Positions 16,545 through 25,458 of a DNA stretch of 32,392 nucleotides are shown here, in pieces. The notes under the pieces were generated by a model. It worked only from the letters and a program-made list of their open reading frames with translations, was not told where the DNA came from and did not search any database. A program made the translations under genes and the position numbers. This stretch comes from Clostridiales bacterium. GTDB taxonomy: Bacteria; Bacillota; Clostridia; Lachnospirales; JAISER01. Positions within the stretch are counted from its first letter, which is position 1. Every line of letters begins with the position of its first letter. The stretch covers positions 1-32,392 of the forward strand of contig JAISER010000042.1 of assembly GCA_031263985.1 (NCBI GenBank), given 5' to 3'.

Positions 16545-17118
16545 TTTTTTCGCTGCTGTCCTCAGTTATCCGCTTGGTTATCTACCAAGTCCAAAGTGTT
16601 GCAACTCCAATACGTTAAAATCGCATTGAACCTGTTTGTGGATCTTTTGCGCGGCGAGAAGCGCATGAAAATTGATAAAATTACTTTCAGCGCGATTGAA
16701 AAACAAACTGTCCTTGATTTTCCGAATTGGCTTGAGGATGCCCGCTGTTGTTCGCCCGCTTCAAGAAACCAGCGTCTCTTCATTACCGCGCGTTTTTCTG
16801 GCATATGCGGGCGGTCTGTATTGTGTTCAGGCCGCATTGGAACTTGATGTTAAAAAGATACCCATGAAAAAGCGCAAGCGGAATACAGTGAATTTCTTAT
16901 CCGAAAACGCCCTTAAAACACCGTTGGAGCAACCGGACACGAAAAAGATGAACGGCATATGCGACCGTTTTTTCATGATGTTGATGTACGACACTCCTGC
17001 CCGCTACAGCGAGTCGCCGGACTTGAGGATATGATCTACGGATCGGAACCACGCGCCCTATGGCGTATCTTACAGGTAAAGACAATAAAATACGCCCTGT
17101 TCCGTTGATGACGAAATG
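16537..17118 (+). pseudogene. Tyrosine recombinase / integrase, decayed
   Basis: Several frames give one integrase-like protein: MNDFFAAVLSYPLGYLP; a SAM-like N-terminal region (IALNLFVDLLRGEKRMKIDK, TFSAIEKQTVLDFPNWLEDA, SPASRNQRL); then IPMKKRKRNTVNFLSENALK, RFFMMLMYDTPARYSE (the first catalytic Arg region) and LTGKDNKIRPVPL (the beta-strand Lys region). At least four frameshifts separate the pieces, and the C-terminal catalytic part (H-x-x-R and Tyr) is gone. It looks like one member of a Tn554-like recombinase set. Confidence 0.65.
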
Positions 17119-17146
17119 ATTTTAGACTGTCAGGTCTGAAGTGAAA

Positions 17147-17217
17147 CTATTATCCCGATATTTTCCTCGCTCTCTTTCGGCACTTTGCCGAAAAAGCGGT
17201 AAATATCGGGATAATAG
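17147..17217. repeat. 17-bp perfect inverted repeat with nested hairpin
   Basis: CTATTATCCCGATATTT at 17147-17163 is exactly reverse-complemented at 17201-17217. Inside, TTTCGGC/GCCGAAA forms a second hairpin. There is no T-tract after the outer stem. It lies between the recombinase relic and an ISAs1 fragment, so it may be a tiny mobile element or the fused ends of one. Confidence 0.6.
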
Positions 17218-17563
17218 CTCTTTTGGCTTTTGCTTGATATACGCGTCTTTGACAGAAACGCTTCGCGCCAAAAAACAAAACTTTTTTCAGACTCTTTCGG
17301 GTCTGTCAGTTAAAATACCCATTGGAAATGCGTCGCGCGCAACCACCCCATTCTCTAAGAACCTGTTCAATATCTCCATTTTACATTTTTTCGGCTTATT
17401 AAACCTGTCCCTGAACCTGACCCCAGCGTCTGCGCGAGCGGATTTTCCACAATGCGGCGTCAGCGCTCTTTGAGCATATTCTTCGAATACGCGGCGTTCG
17501 CGCTTCCGCGTTCGGCGAAAAATCAACACAAAATCCGCTGCGTCTCCACGCTCGCATCCGCTT

Positions 17564-17637
17564 ATGACCGCGCGTATCGTCATTTGCGTTCTATCTTACC
17601 ACGCTTGCCGCGGATCGTTTATCCTCTCAAAATGCGC
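17564..17637 (-). pseudogene. ISAs1 transposase N-terminal relic
   Basis: On the minus strand the words CATTTTGAGAGGATAAACGATC and ATGACGATACGCGCGGTCAT match the start of the ISAs1 gene at 1-102, with about 18 bases deleted between and a stop introduced. Downstream sequence continues with scattered similarity to the same family. It is non-functional. Confidence 0.5.
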
Positions 17638-17775
17638 ACTCAGCCCGCGCGTCTTCCTTTCTGAAAATATATAGCGTGTTTATAATGTTTTTTCATGCGT
17701 CCGCCGTGATTAGAGGGAGGTTGCCCATTGTAATTTCCACTTCGATATGGTAGATTATATCCATGAGGTGTTTTC

Positions 17776-18522
17776 ATGTTTAAACGCGTTATGATAAAAA
17801 TAAGCGGTGAAACGCTAGCGGGAGGCGGAGCGGGCGCGTTTGACCGTGAAACGCCGCGTCGCGTCGCGCGCGAAATTTTTGGCGTTATGGAAAGCGGCGC
17901 GGAGGTCGCCGTCGTCGTCGGCGGCGGCAATCTATGGCGCGGGCGAGACGCTTCGCCATCTATGGACAAAATAAAAGCCGACCAAATAGGTATGATGGCT
18001 ACCGTTATGAACGGCATATTTTTGGCCGATACCTTTCGCTCTGAAACCGGCGGGCGGTCTGTCGTGATGACTCCGTTTGACATAAACAATTTTACAAGCC
18101 GGTTTTCGGTCGAGGAAGCTGTGAAGCTTTTGAGAGAAAAAGTCTTGCCAGTGTTTGCCGGCGGAACGGGGCATCCCTTTTTTTCCACGGATTCGGCGGT
18201 CGCCATACGAGCTTGCGAACTACAGGCGGACGCGGTTCTTTTTGGCAAAAGCGTTGACGGCGTTTACGATGACGACCCGAAAATAAACCCAGGCGCCAGA
18301 CGATACAGGAGCGTTTCGTACAAAACGGTTTTGTCGAAAAATCTTGAAGTGGCTGACATAAGCGCCATGGCGCTGCTGGCGAAGGAGAACATACCCAGTT
18401 TTGTGTTTGGACTTAAATCGATTGGAGGGATAGCGGCCGCTTGCGCGGCGGTCAAGGGCGAAGCGCCGTTTGACGGCGCTGTGATAGGAGCGGATGTCCC
18501 GGATGAGTTTTACGCGGATTAA
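17776..18522 (+). CDS. pyrH: UMP kinase
   Basis: This bacterial-type UMP kinase of 248 residues phosphorylates UMP to UDP with ATP, and is usually a hexamer controlled by GTP and UTP. It begins MFKRVMIKISGETLAG with the phosphate-binding KISGE loop. It continues with VVVGGGNLWRGR (about residues 46-57), the UMP-binding DQIGMMATVMN, FAGGTGHPFFSTDSA, and FGKSVDGVYDDDP. Length is usual (235-250). In most Firmicutes it follows rpsB-tsf; here the upstream 2.3 kb is mobile debris instead. It shares the pyrimidine pathway with the pyr genes 8 kb away, which make its substrate. frr follows after an unusually long 474-base gap. Confidence 0.96.
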   Translation: MFKRVMIKISGETLAGGGAGAFDRETPRRVAREIFGVMESGAEVAVVVGGGNLWRGRDASPSMDKIKADQIGMMATVMNGIFLADTFRSETGGRSVVMTPFDINNFTSRFSVEEAVKLLREKVLPVFAGGTGHPFFSTDSAVAIRACELQADAVLFGKSVDGVYDDDPKINPGARRYRSVSYKTVLSKNLEVADISAMALLAKENIPSFVFGLKSIGGIAAACAAVKGEAPFDGAVIGADVPDEFYAD

Positions 18523-18996
18523 TGACATTAATAGTCTTGACTGGATTAAAGTGAACTATATAGTAAGCCTTGGATGAGGTCGCGACGCGATGATAAAAAA
18601 TAAGCGTTTCTATCGCCCAAGCGTTCAGAGGTGAATTTCCGCCGGGCATTGAACTGGTTTGCGTCGTGATATCGGCCGCTCTCCGCGGAACTTTGCGGCG
18701 GAGGCGCGTACGTCCGCCTTGACCGCGATATCGAAGCGGGTTAAGATTCCGGCCATAGTCGGATCCGCTAACCAATATTGGCGGCTTGCGGATATTGGAT
18801 ACAAAACCCGTCTTCGCGTCGATCATGAAGGCGATAGGTTTTCGGTCGGAAGGCGTAGCCCGCGTTTTAATGAAAGATAAGTTTTTGAGCCACGCCAGTC
18901 GCGGATTGAATCCTTAAAAGTAAATTCGATTTTTTACATTAAAGATCCTTTTATCCAGGCAAAGACCTAAAATTAAAATAATGAGGAGGTCAATAT
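18523..18996 (+). other. Gene-free gap between pyrH and frr
   Basis: These genes are normally separated by a few dozen bases. Here 474 bases intervene, with no recognisable frame or repeat family. A possible promoter (TTGACT near 18537 with TATAGT after 16 bases) is weak. The end carries the frr ribosome site GAGGAGGTCA. Confidence 0.4.
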
Positions 18997-19539
18997 ATGC
19001 AGCCATATGAATCTAAAATGCAAAAAGCCCTCGCGGTTTTGAGCGAAGATCTTGGCTCGATACGCGCCGGACGTGCCAACCCGCATGTGCTTGACAAAAT
19101 AACCGTGAATTACTACGGAACCGACACGCCCTTAAACCAGGTCGGCAATGTATCCGCTCCCGAACCGCGCCTTATAGTAATACAGCCCTGGGAAAAGAAT
19201 CTGCTCAAAGCGATCGAAAAGGCCATACAGGCTTCCGACATAGGCATTAACCCGTCTAACGACGGTTCCGCGATACGCCTTGTCTTTCCTGATCTTACGG
19301 AAGAGCGGCGCAAGACTTTGGCGAAGGAAGTGAAGAAAAAAGGCGACGAATATAAAGTCGCCGTGCGTAACATAAGGCGCGACGGCAATGACGAGTTTAA
19401 AAAGCGGCGCAAAAAAAGTGAGATTACGGAAGACGAGATGGAAGAATACGAGGGCGCGCTTCAAAAGCTTACCGACAAATATATCGCGGATATAGACAAG
19501 ATTGTGGAAGCTAAAACCGCGGATATAATGTCCATATAG
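18997..19539 (+). CDS. frr: Ribosome recycling factor
   Basis: This tRNA-shaped protein of 180 residues works with EF-G to split post-termination ribosomes. It has the family's start (MQPYESKMQKALAVLSEDLG), the motif SIRAGRANPHVLDKITVNYY (about residues 22-41), and the DLTEERRKTLAKEVKKKGDE segment of the three-helix bundle near residues 105-124. Length is slightly short of the usual 185. GAGGAGGTCAATAT precedes the ATG. It is followed after two bases by uppS, so the two form an operon. Confidence 0.96.
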   Translation: MQPYESKMQKALAVLSEDLGSIRAGRANPHVLDKITVNYYGTDTPLNQVGNVSAPEPRLIVIQPWEKNLLKAIEKAIQASDIGINPSNDGSAIRLVFPDLTEERRKTLAKEVKKKGDEYKVAVRNIRRDGNDEFKKRRKKSEITEDEMEEYEGALQKLTDKYIADIDKIVEAKTADIMSI

Positions 19540-19541
19540 CG

Positions 19542-20246
19542 GTGCGGGGCGTTATTGACGGCGCGGCTTTGCCAAAGCACGTGGCCATCATTATGGACGG
19601 TAACGGTAGGTGGGCCCAGCGGCGGTTTTTAAACAGAAAGGCGGGACACGCCGCCGGAGCGGAGGCTCTTAAAAAACTTACGCGCGAAGCGGAAAAGCTG
19701 GGAATAGAATATATGACCGTTTACGCTTTTTCCACGGAAAACTGGAAAAGATCGCGAGAAGAAGTAAATGACATTATGGACTTGATTCGCAAGTATATAC
19801 AACAGTATATCGACGACAGCGAAAATAATCAGGCGCGCGTTTTCGTAATAGGGCGTCGTGACCGCGTACCGGAAGACATAGTAAGAAAAATAGAAAACCT
19901 AGAGCGCGTAACCGAAGACAAACAGGGCATCAAGCTTATAATAGCGCTTGACTACGGAGGCCGCGACGAGATGATTCGCGCGGTAAAAAAGCTCTGTTCG
20001 CGCGCTAAAGACGAGGAGATAACCGAAAGCCTGTTTGAGTCGTTTTTGGATACGTCACGCTTTCCGGATCCGGAACTTTTAATACGTACGAGCGGCGAGA
20101 CGCGAGTCAGCAATTTTTTACTGTGGCAGCTCGCATACGCCGAATTTCATTTTACGGACAAACTCTGGCCGGATTTTAATATAAATGACTTGAAAGACGC
20201 CATAAGACGATTCCAAGATAGGGAAAGACGTTTCGGCGGGCGGTAA
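19542..20246 (+). CDS. uppS: Undecaprenyl diphosphate synthase (cis-prenyltransferase)
   Basis: This 234-residue enzyme adds eight isoprene units in cis to farnesyl diphosphate, making the lipid carrier for cell-wall precursors. It has the MDGNGRWA motif with catalytic Asp19, FSTENWKRS (about residues 66-74), and the C-terminal PDPELLIRTSGETRVSNFLL motif with the diphosphate-binding arginines. It starts at a GTG two bases after frr, probably coupled to it. In most bacteria cdsA follows; here the next gene is unrelated, with its own promoter. Confidence 0.95.
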   Translation: MRGVIDGAALPKHVAIIMDGNGRWAQRRFLNRKAGHAAGAEALKKLTREAEKLGIEYMTVYAFSTENWKRSREEVNDIMDLIRKYIQQYIDDSENNQARVFVIGRRDRVPEDIVRKIENLERVTEDKQGIKLIIALDYGGRDEMIRAVKKLCSRAKDEEITESLFESFLDTSRFPDPELLIRTSGETRVSNFLLWQLAYAEFHFTDKLWPDFNINDLKDAIRRFQDRERRFGGR

Positions 20247-20287
20247 AAACGGATATAACCCGCTTAACGCGTATCTTTTAAAAGTTA

Positions 20288-20316
20288 TTGTTTTATATTG
20301 TAATATATTATATAAT
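20288..20316 (+). promoter_or_regulatory. Promoter of the copper-amine-oxidase-domain protein
   Basis: TTGTTT (20288-20293) and a perfect TATAAT (20311-20316) are 17 bases apart in an AT-rich stretch, 55 bases before the likely start codon. Confidence 0.6.
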
Positions 20317-20370
20317 CAAATTCGCGTCCGGTCTCGGACGCTACTACAAACGTTGAAAGGGAGATTGAAA

Positions 20371-21681
20371 TTGGCGAAAAAAAAGCTTTTTATCGCGGCG
20401 CTGGCGGCGTTGTGCGTATGGTTCGCAAGCGTGACGAATGTTTTGGCCGAAGACTCAATTCAGGTTTTCGTTGACGGCGGCTTGGTTGCGTTCAACGATG
20501 TGTCGCCGCAAATAATAAACGACCGCGTAATGGTCCCGGTGCGGGCGCTCGCGGAAGCGCTTGGCGCGCGCGTCGTTTGGAACGGAGAGGAGAAGAAAGT
20601 CACGCTTTTACGCGGCTCAAGATACTCCATACTGGCTATAGGCAACCCGAAGCTGGCGTACGGAGCGATATCCACGAGCGAAGGAGTCATGAAAATCGAG
20701 ACCTCGCTTTCGATCGCGCTGGATTCTCCGCCGGTAATAATCAATGACCGTTCGCTTTTCCCCTCCAGGGCTATAGCGGAGGCGTTCGACGCTCAAGTCG
20801 AATGGGATGAACTGACGCAAAGCGTGAGAATCTCTACGCAAGCGGAACGGACGGAGACGCCGCCGGTCGCCGAGCGTCCGGCTGAAGCCGTTGAAGAGCC
20901 GGAAACGAATCCGGCGTTCGAGGAAAGCGACTATTTCGTAGAAGAGTCAGCGCGCCAGCTCCAAAGAATGCATGACGACAAGGACAAGTTCGTCATCGTA
21001 ATTTATGACTCCGAACGTGAAGACGGCGCTGAAAAACTGGCTTTAGTCAAGGAAGCCGCCGCCGAGGCTAAATATGTCATATACGGTTTTAATAAATCTT
21101 CATCCAGGTTTACAGGTTCGGAAAATCTCAAATGGACATGGGATCATGTAAGCCAGTCCTCTACCGCTTATCCTATAGTCATATTGTCTTATGAAGGCAA
21201 GGCGGACGAAGTATTGTCGAAAAATGCGAGTAAGAGCGATATCTTAGAGAAATTTAAAAACATAGCGAAAAATAGCTATACATTGCCGGACGACGTCGAT
21301 GATGATAATGACAATTTTGAGTTTTCATGGAGGCCGGCCCTTATAAGCGATTCCGTGTCCATGTACGCCGACTCGAAGGATTTTATATACGTAGTGTACG
21401 ATACCTATAACTTAAACGCCGATAGGCTGGATGACATAAAAGAGCTGGCCGAGAAAGAGGACGTTCCCGTGTTCTATACCGACACGGATTTATTGCAGGA
21501 CTACAGCGGAGATTTATACGACAACGATACTGTCTGGTTCGCTTACGACTACACTAACGGAGATTTTAGCAACCCAGGCGTGTTTGTGGTAGTTAAAGGC
21601 GGCGTGTACGGATATTTCACCAGCGCGAGCAGTTCGCTTGAAAGCGCGTTTAAATATTTCAAGGATACCGCGAAATCGTAA
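20371..21681 (+). CDS. Exported protein: copper-amine-oxidase N-domain plus two thioredoxin-like repeats without cysteines
   Basis: This protein of 436 residues starts MAKKKLFIAALAALCVWFAS, a signal peptide probably cleaved after NVLA. The likely start is the TTG at 20371, placed by AAAGGGAG; the frame is open six codons earlier. Residues about 28-145 are the PF07833 stalk-like domain, with its double motif NDRVMVPVRALAEALGA and NDRSLFPSRAIAEAFDA, common in wall-associated Clostridia proteins. An acidic, proline-rich linker follows. The C-terminal half holds two related blocks: KFVIVIYDSEREDGAEKLAL and DFIYVVYDTYNLNADRLDD, each followed by a helix and a V-x-Y/F strand. This is thioredoxin-like in pattern but has no CxxC, so a redox role is unlikely. 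Function is unknown. Confidence 0.75.
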   Translation: MAKKKLFIAALAALCVWFASVTNVLAEDSIQVFVDGGLVAFNDVSPQIINDRVMVPVRALAEALGARVVWNGEEKKVTLLRGSRYSILAIGNPKLAYGAISTSEGVMKIETSLSIALDSPPVIINDRSLFPSRAIAEAFDAQVEWDELTQSVRISTQAERTETPPVAERPAEAVEEPETNPAFEESDYFVEESARQLQRMHDDKDKFVIVIYDSEREDGAEKLALVKEAAAEAKYVIYGFNKSSSRFTGSENLKWTWDHVSQSSTAYPIVILSYEGKADEVLSKNASKSDILEKFKNIAKNSYTLPDDVDDDNDNFEFSWRPALISDSVSMYADSKDFIYVVYDTYNLNADRLDDIKELAEKEDVPVFYTDTDLLQDYSGDLYDNDTVWFAYDYTNGDFSNPGVFVVVKGGVYGYFTSASSSLESAFKYFKDTAKS

Positions 21682-21690
21682 GAAAAGTTA

Positions 21691-21720
21691 TTGACAACTA
21701 ACGCGCCTTTATATTATATT
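21691..21720 (+). promoter_or_regulatory. Probable promoter for tRNA-Gln
   Basis: TTGACA (21691-21696) and TATATT (21715-21720) are 18 bases apart, 72 bases before the tRNA gene. Confidence 0.55.
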
Positions 21721-21732
21721 CTTAACTGGCGA

Positions 21733-21764
21733 GTTAACCGGCGGGGACGTCTCCGCCGGTTAAC
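21733..21764. repeat. 32-base near-perfect palindrome before tRNA-Gln
   Basis: GTTAACCGGCGG and CCGCCGGTTAAC flank an inner GAC/GTC pair. It lies about 13 bases after the -10 box, in the would-be 5' leader of the tRNA-Gln transcript. No T-tract follows, so it is not an ordinary terminator. It could be an operator or a processing hairpin. Confidence 0.55.
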
Positions 21765-21791
21765 TGACGTTTCGCGGCGCGGTTTTTCCAT

Positions 21792-21863
21792 TGGGCTGTA
21801 GCCAAGCGGTAAGGCACAGGACTTTGACTCCTGCATTCGTTGGTTCGAATCCAACCAGCCCAG
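21792..21863 (+). tRNA. tRNA-Gln (anticodon TTG)
   Basis: The cloverleaf is complete: acceptor TGGGCTG/CAGCCCA with discriminator G, D stem GCC/GGC, anticodon stem CAGGA/TCCTG with loop CTTTGAC (anticodon TTG, reading CAA and CAG), and T arm GTTGG-TTCGAAT-CCAAC. CCA is not encoded. Confidence 0.95.
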
Positions 21864-21907
21864 TTTCAAACATCACGGGTTATCAAGCCGTTTTCGCTTT
21901 TGTTAAG

Positions 21908-22000
21908 GAAGCCGCGCGAATGCGCGGGGTCCGGGGTCAAAGACCCCAGCGGGGTTTGGGGCGGAGCCCCAAGGCCTTTATGACTTATTTGGATAGTCAT
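21908..22000 (-). repeat. Partial copy of the 119-bp element, reverse orientation
   Basis: AAGCCGCGCGAATGCGCGG, then GGGGTCAAAGACCCC, GGGGCGGAGCCCC and the terminal GGATAGTCAT match the reverse of copies 1 and 2. The other terminal repeat is missing. It ends 43 bases before the cupin start, so it is in that gene's leader. Confidence 0.75.
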
Positions 22001-22042
22001 TTAATTTCAAAAAAGCGTTTTAATCAATATGGAGGCGATCTT

Positions 22043-22384
22043 ATGTCAGACAATGTAAAGACTGGAGCGGAGTTTGTTAAACACCCTACGCAGGAAGGCG
22101 TGTTTATGAAACATTTTTACGGTAAGGACGATACTGACGGGCGATTGAGCAACGTGGAAATACATATTGTGCCGGGGTTTCAAATATCTTCGCATAAGCA
22201 TGACGATTCAAGCGAGTTCTTCTATGTTGTGAGCGGAACCGGCGAATATATGGACAACGGAAAGAAAACGCCCATAAAAAGCGGGGACGCGTTTAAGGCG
22301 CCCGCGGGAGTCGTTCACGCGATTAAAAATATAGGCGACGAAACGTTGAGGTTGTTTTCTACATTTAGTCCGCCCGCCCGTTAG
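22043..22384 (+). CDS. Small cupin-domain protein
   Basis: This protein of 113 residues forms a single conserved beta-barrel cupin. The metal-binding motif 1 is visible as HKHDDSSEFFYVVSG, with His51, His53 and Glu58. Motif 2 is in GDAFKAPAGVVHAIKN with His92. Single-domain cupins include isomerases, dioxygenases and sensory proteins; the substrate cannot be told. ATG 22043 has GGAGGCGATCTT before it; the frame is open far upstream through the tRNA but that is not coding. A partial repeat element sits in its leader. Confidence 0.85.
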   Translation: MSDNVKTGAEFVKHPTQEGVFMKHFYGKDDTDGRLSNVEIHIVPGFQISSHKHDDSSEFFYVVSGTGEYMDNGKKTPIKSGDAFKAPAGVVHAIKNIGDETLRLFSTFSPPAR

Positions 22385-22389
22385 AGTCT

Positions 22390-22429
22390 GCGCGCATGAA
22401 CGTTTAAAGAGCGTTCACGCGCCTTTTTT
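22390..22429 (+). terminator. Terminator after the cupin gene
   Basis: TGAACG/CGTTCA extended by GCGCG/CGCGC (with a small bulge) makes a strong stem, followed by six T. Confidence 0.75.
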
Positions 22430-22490
22430 GTGAAAGAGAAATCCTGGTTTCAGGCGGGGTGTCTTTCAACAACCGCGCGCGCTTATTATT

Positions 22491-22904
22491 TTAATTGGGT
22501 TTTGACGGGGAGACCGCGCGTTTTAGCTTAACTGTCGCCATATACGATTTAAAGGCGTCGATTTTTCCGTTAATGGTTTTAAAGTCCGCTTCTTTTGGAG
22601 TCAGCGCGTATTTGCTTACGAATTCGTTAAAAGCGTCTTGGAATTCCTTGGCTAATTTTTTTTGCGTAGCTACGGAATCGCTGATTTCTTTAAGTGACAG
22701 CGCGGCGTCAAGCTTAATTCGGTCGGCCTCCGATTCGGCTTGTTTTATTATGCTGTCGGCGGTTTGGCGCGCGCTTCTTATAGCCGATTCAATGGCGGAG
22801 CTTTTTTCATCGTAGCTGCGAAGGACATTTTCGACGGTTTCTATATATTCATCAACTTGCTTGATGTCAAACCCTTTTTTTGCCGTTTTAAATTTGCCGG
22901 GCAT
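22491..22904 (-). CDS. DivIVA-domain-like coiled-coil protein
   Basis: This small protein of 137 residues begins MPGKFKTAKKGFDIKQVDEY, the short DivIVA-like N-terminal motif (G-F-x-x-x-x-V-D-E-Y-I). A long helix rich in Ala, Glu and Lys follows (about residues 25-95), which should form a coiled coil. Such proteins associate with curved membrane and organise division or wall growth, but this one is shorter than DivIVA or GpsB-type regulators with known roles. The ATG at 22904 has GGAGGCGGCGCT before it; 21 in-frame codons upstream lack such a site. It points away from the tadA gene. Confidence 0.7.
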   Translation of the reverse strand: MPGKFKTAKKGFDIKQVDEYIETVENVLRSYDEKSSAIESAIRSARQTADSIIKQAESEADRIKLDAALSLKEISDSVATQKKLAKEFQDAFNEFVSKYALTPKEADFKTINGKIDAFKSYMATVKLKRAVSPSKPN

Positions 22905-22942
22905 AGCGCCGCCTCCAGTTTTTTGACGAATTTGTTTTATAG

Positions 22943-24430
<1,488 letters not shown>

Positions 24431-24452
24431 GCCGATACATTCGCTAAAGCGT

Positions 24453-24570
24453 AAAAGCCTGTTCAATCATTTCACCGCGGGTCAGCTTTGGTTGAAAATC
24501 CAGCGCGATATGAGAGCGGCGAAAAATCATTACAAAAATCCGCTAAAAGCGAAATCTTAAACAGGCTCTA
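24453..24570. repeat. Longer MITE copy with CCTGTTCAA ends
   Basis: It starts AAAAGCCTGTTCAA and ends TTAAACAGGCTCTA. The right half reversed reads CTTTTAGCGGATTTTTGT then TGATTTTTCGCC, as in the copies at 455 and 16009. It lies between tadA-msrAB and the infC promoter. Confidence 0.65.
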
Positions 24571-24592
24571 AACCATAATTTTTTTATAATTA

Positions 24593-24621
24593 TTGACATA
24601 ATATTTTAATGATGTTAATAT
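24593..24621 (+). promoter_or_regulatory. Promoter of the infC-rpmI-rplT operon
   Basis: TTGACA (24593-24598) and TAATAT (24616-24621) are exactly 17 bases apart. The leader would be about 240 bases long. Confidence 0.7.
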
Positions 24622-24689
24622 ATATAAGCCGACGCGGGACCTTATAATTAAACGGACCTTATAATTAAAGGCCTTAAAATCAACCGCGT

Positions 24690-24850
24690 TTAATGTAAAG
24701 CAGAAGTTCCGCTTCTCACCTCGAGCCTTATGGCCAAGGGTTTTTAGGCGTTCATAAAAATGGCGGTTTTTTGTTACGCTCAAGCCGCCGGAGTTTTTAT
24801 ACGCGTCTTTGTGTTAAGTGGGCTTTCTGCGCCCATTTTTTTATTTTCTC
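24690..24850 (+). promoter_or_regulatory. L20-type leader with attenuator before infC
   Basis: In Firmicutes, ribosomal protein L20 binds the infC leader RNA, which mimics its 23S site, and promotes premature termination. Here the leader has the characteristic GCAGAAGTTCCGCTTCTCACC block, then pairing segments. It ends with an intrinsic terminator: TGGGC/GCCCA on a 7-base loop (about 24819-24835) followed by TTTTTTTATTTT, 15 bases before the infC ribosome site. The class is judged from position and the CTTCTCACCT word, not from a covariance search. Confidence 0.65.
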
Positions 24851-24866
24851 CAGGAGGTGCGCCGTA

Positions 24867-25082
24867 ATTACTGAGTTAATGATCAACGAGCAAATTCGCG
24901 ACAAAGAAGTGCGCTTGATCGGCGCGGATAATGACCAATTGGGCATATTGCCGGTCAAAGAAGCTCAACGTATAGCTGATGAAAAAAAACTCGATCTTGT
25001 GAAGATTTCACCGACCGCTAAACCGCCGGTTTGTAAAATCATGGACTATTCGAAATTCAATTTCGACCAGGCGAAAAAGTAA
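24867..25082 (+). CDS. infC: Translation initiation factor IF-3, N-terminal domain, ended by in-frame TAA
   Basis: IF-3 binds the 30S subunit and checks initiator tRNA and start codon. The start is an ATT codon at 24867, seven bases after AGGAGGT; ATT is the hallmark start of infC, because IF-3 itself rejects it and so autoregulates. The protein reads [20 protein letters not shown], then [20 protein letters not shown] and [13 protein letters not shown], all typical of the N-domain. After FNFDQAKK a TAA (25080-25082) occupies the place where relatives have Glu in K-K-E-K-E-A-R-K-K-Q. The next codons continue the family sequence in the same frame. The gene's regulatory setting is intact, so this is either a real split, read-through, a recent mutation with a second copy elsewhere, or a base-call error. 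Confidence 0.85.
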   Translation: MTELMINEQIRDKEVRLIGADNDQLGILPVKEAQRIADEKKLDLVKISPTAKPPVCKIMDYSKFNFDQAKK

Positions 25083-25373
25083 AAGGAAGCCCGAAAAAAG
25101 CAGAAAACGGTTTATATAAAAGAGATACGCCTGTCTCCGAACATTGACATTCATGACATTAACGTAAAAATTAAAAAAGCGGTCGAGTTTTTGACGCACG
25201 GCGATAAAGTAAAGGTTTCAATGCGTTTTCGAGGTCGTGAACTCGGGCGTACGGATTCAGCGTATAAAATTTTGCGTGATTTCGCCGAGAGTGTTTCGGA
25301 ATATGGGGTAATTGAGAAGCCGCCCAAAATGGAAGCGAGAACTATGGCTATGTTTATAGCGTCTAAAAATTAG
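25083..25373 (+). pseudogene. infC: IF-3 C-terminal domain, in frame after the TAA
   Basis: Directly after the TAA the same frame continues KEARKKQKTVYIKEIRLSPN, then DINVKIKKAVEFLTHGDKVK, VSMRFRGRELGRTD and ends MAMFIASKN. This is the complete IF-3 C-domain, which carries most of the 30S-binding activity. With the N part it totals about 168 residues, normal for IF-3. No good separate start exists: the only usual start codon early on is TTG 25191, already inside the domain, and there is no clear ribosome site. Independent translation is therefore unlikely unless an unusual start is used. Confidence 0.7.
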
Positions 25374-25458
25374 GGGAGCGTTCGTTTAATTTTATCGTTA
25401 GGCGAAGCGCCATTATTTTTGCGCTCTAAATCATGTTAGTATATATGGAGGATTAAAA

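Noticed and set aside
17141-17473. Plus-strand ORF at 17141
   Set aside because: It starts within the 17-bp inverted repeat and runs through IS fragments; no family features.
21791-22042. Upstream extension of the cupin gene
   Set aside because: It runs through tRNA-Gln and a repeat; the ribosome site and family start are at 22043.
24867-25373. Stop-codon reassignment (TAA as Glu)
   Set aside because: mfd and several other intact genes in the window end at TAA in the right place for their families.
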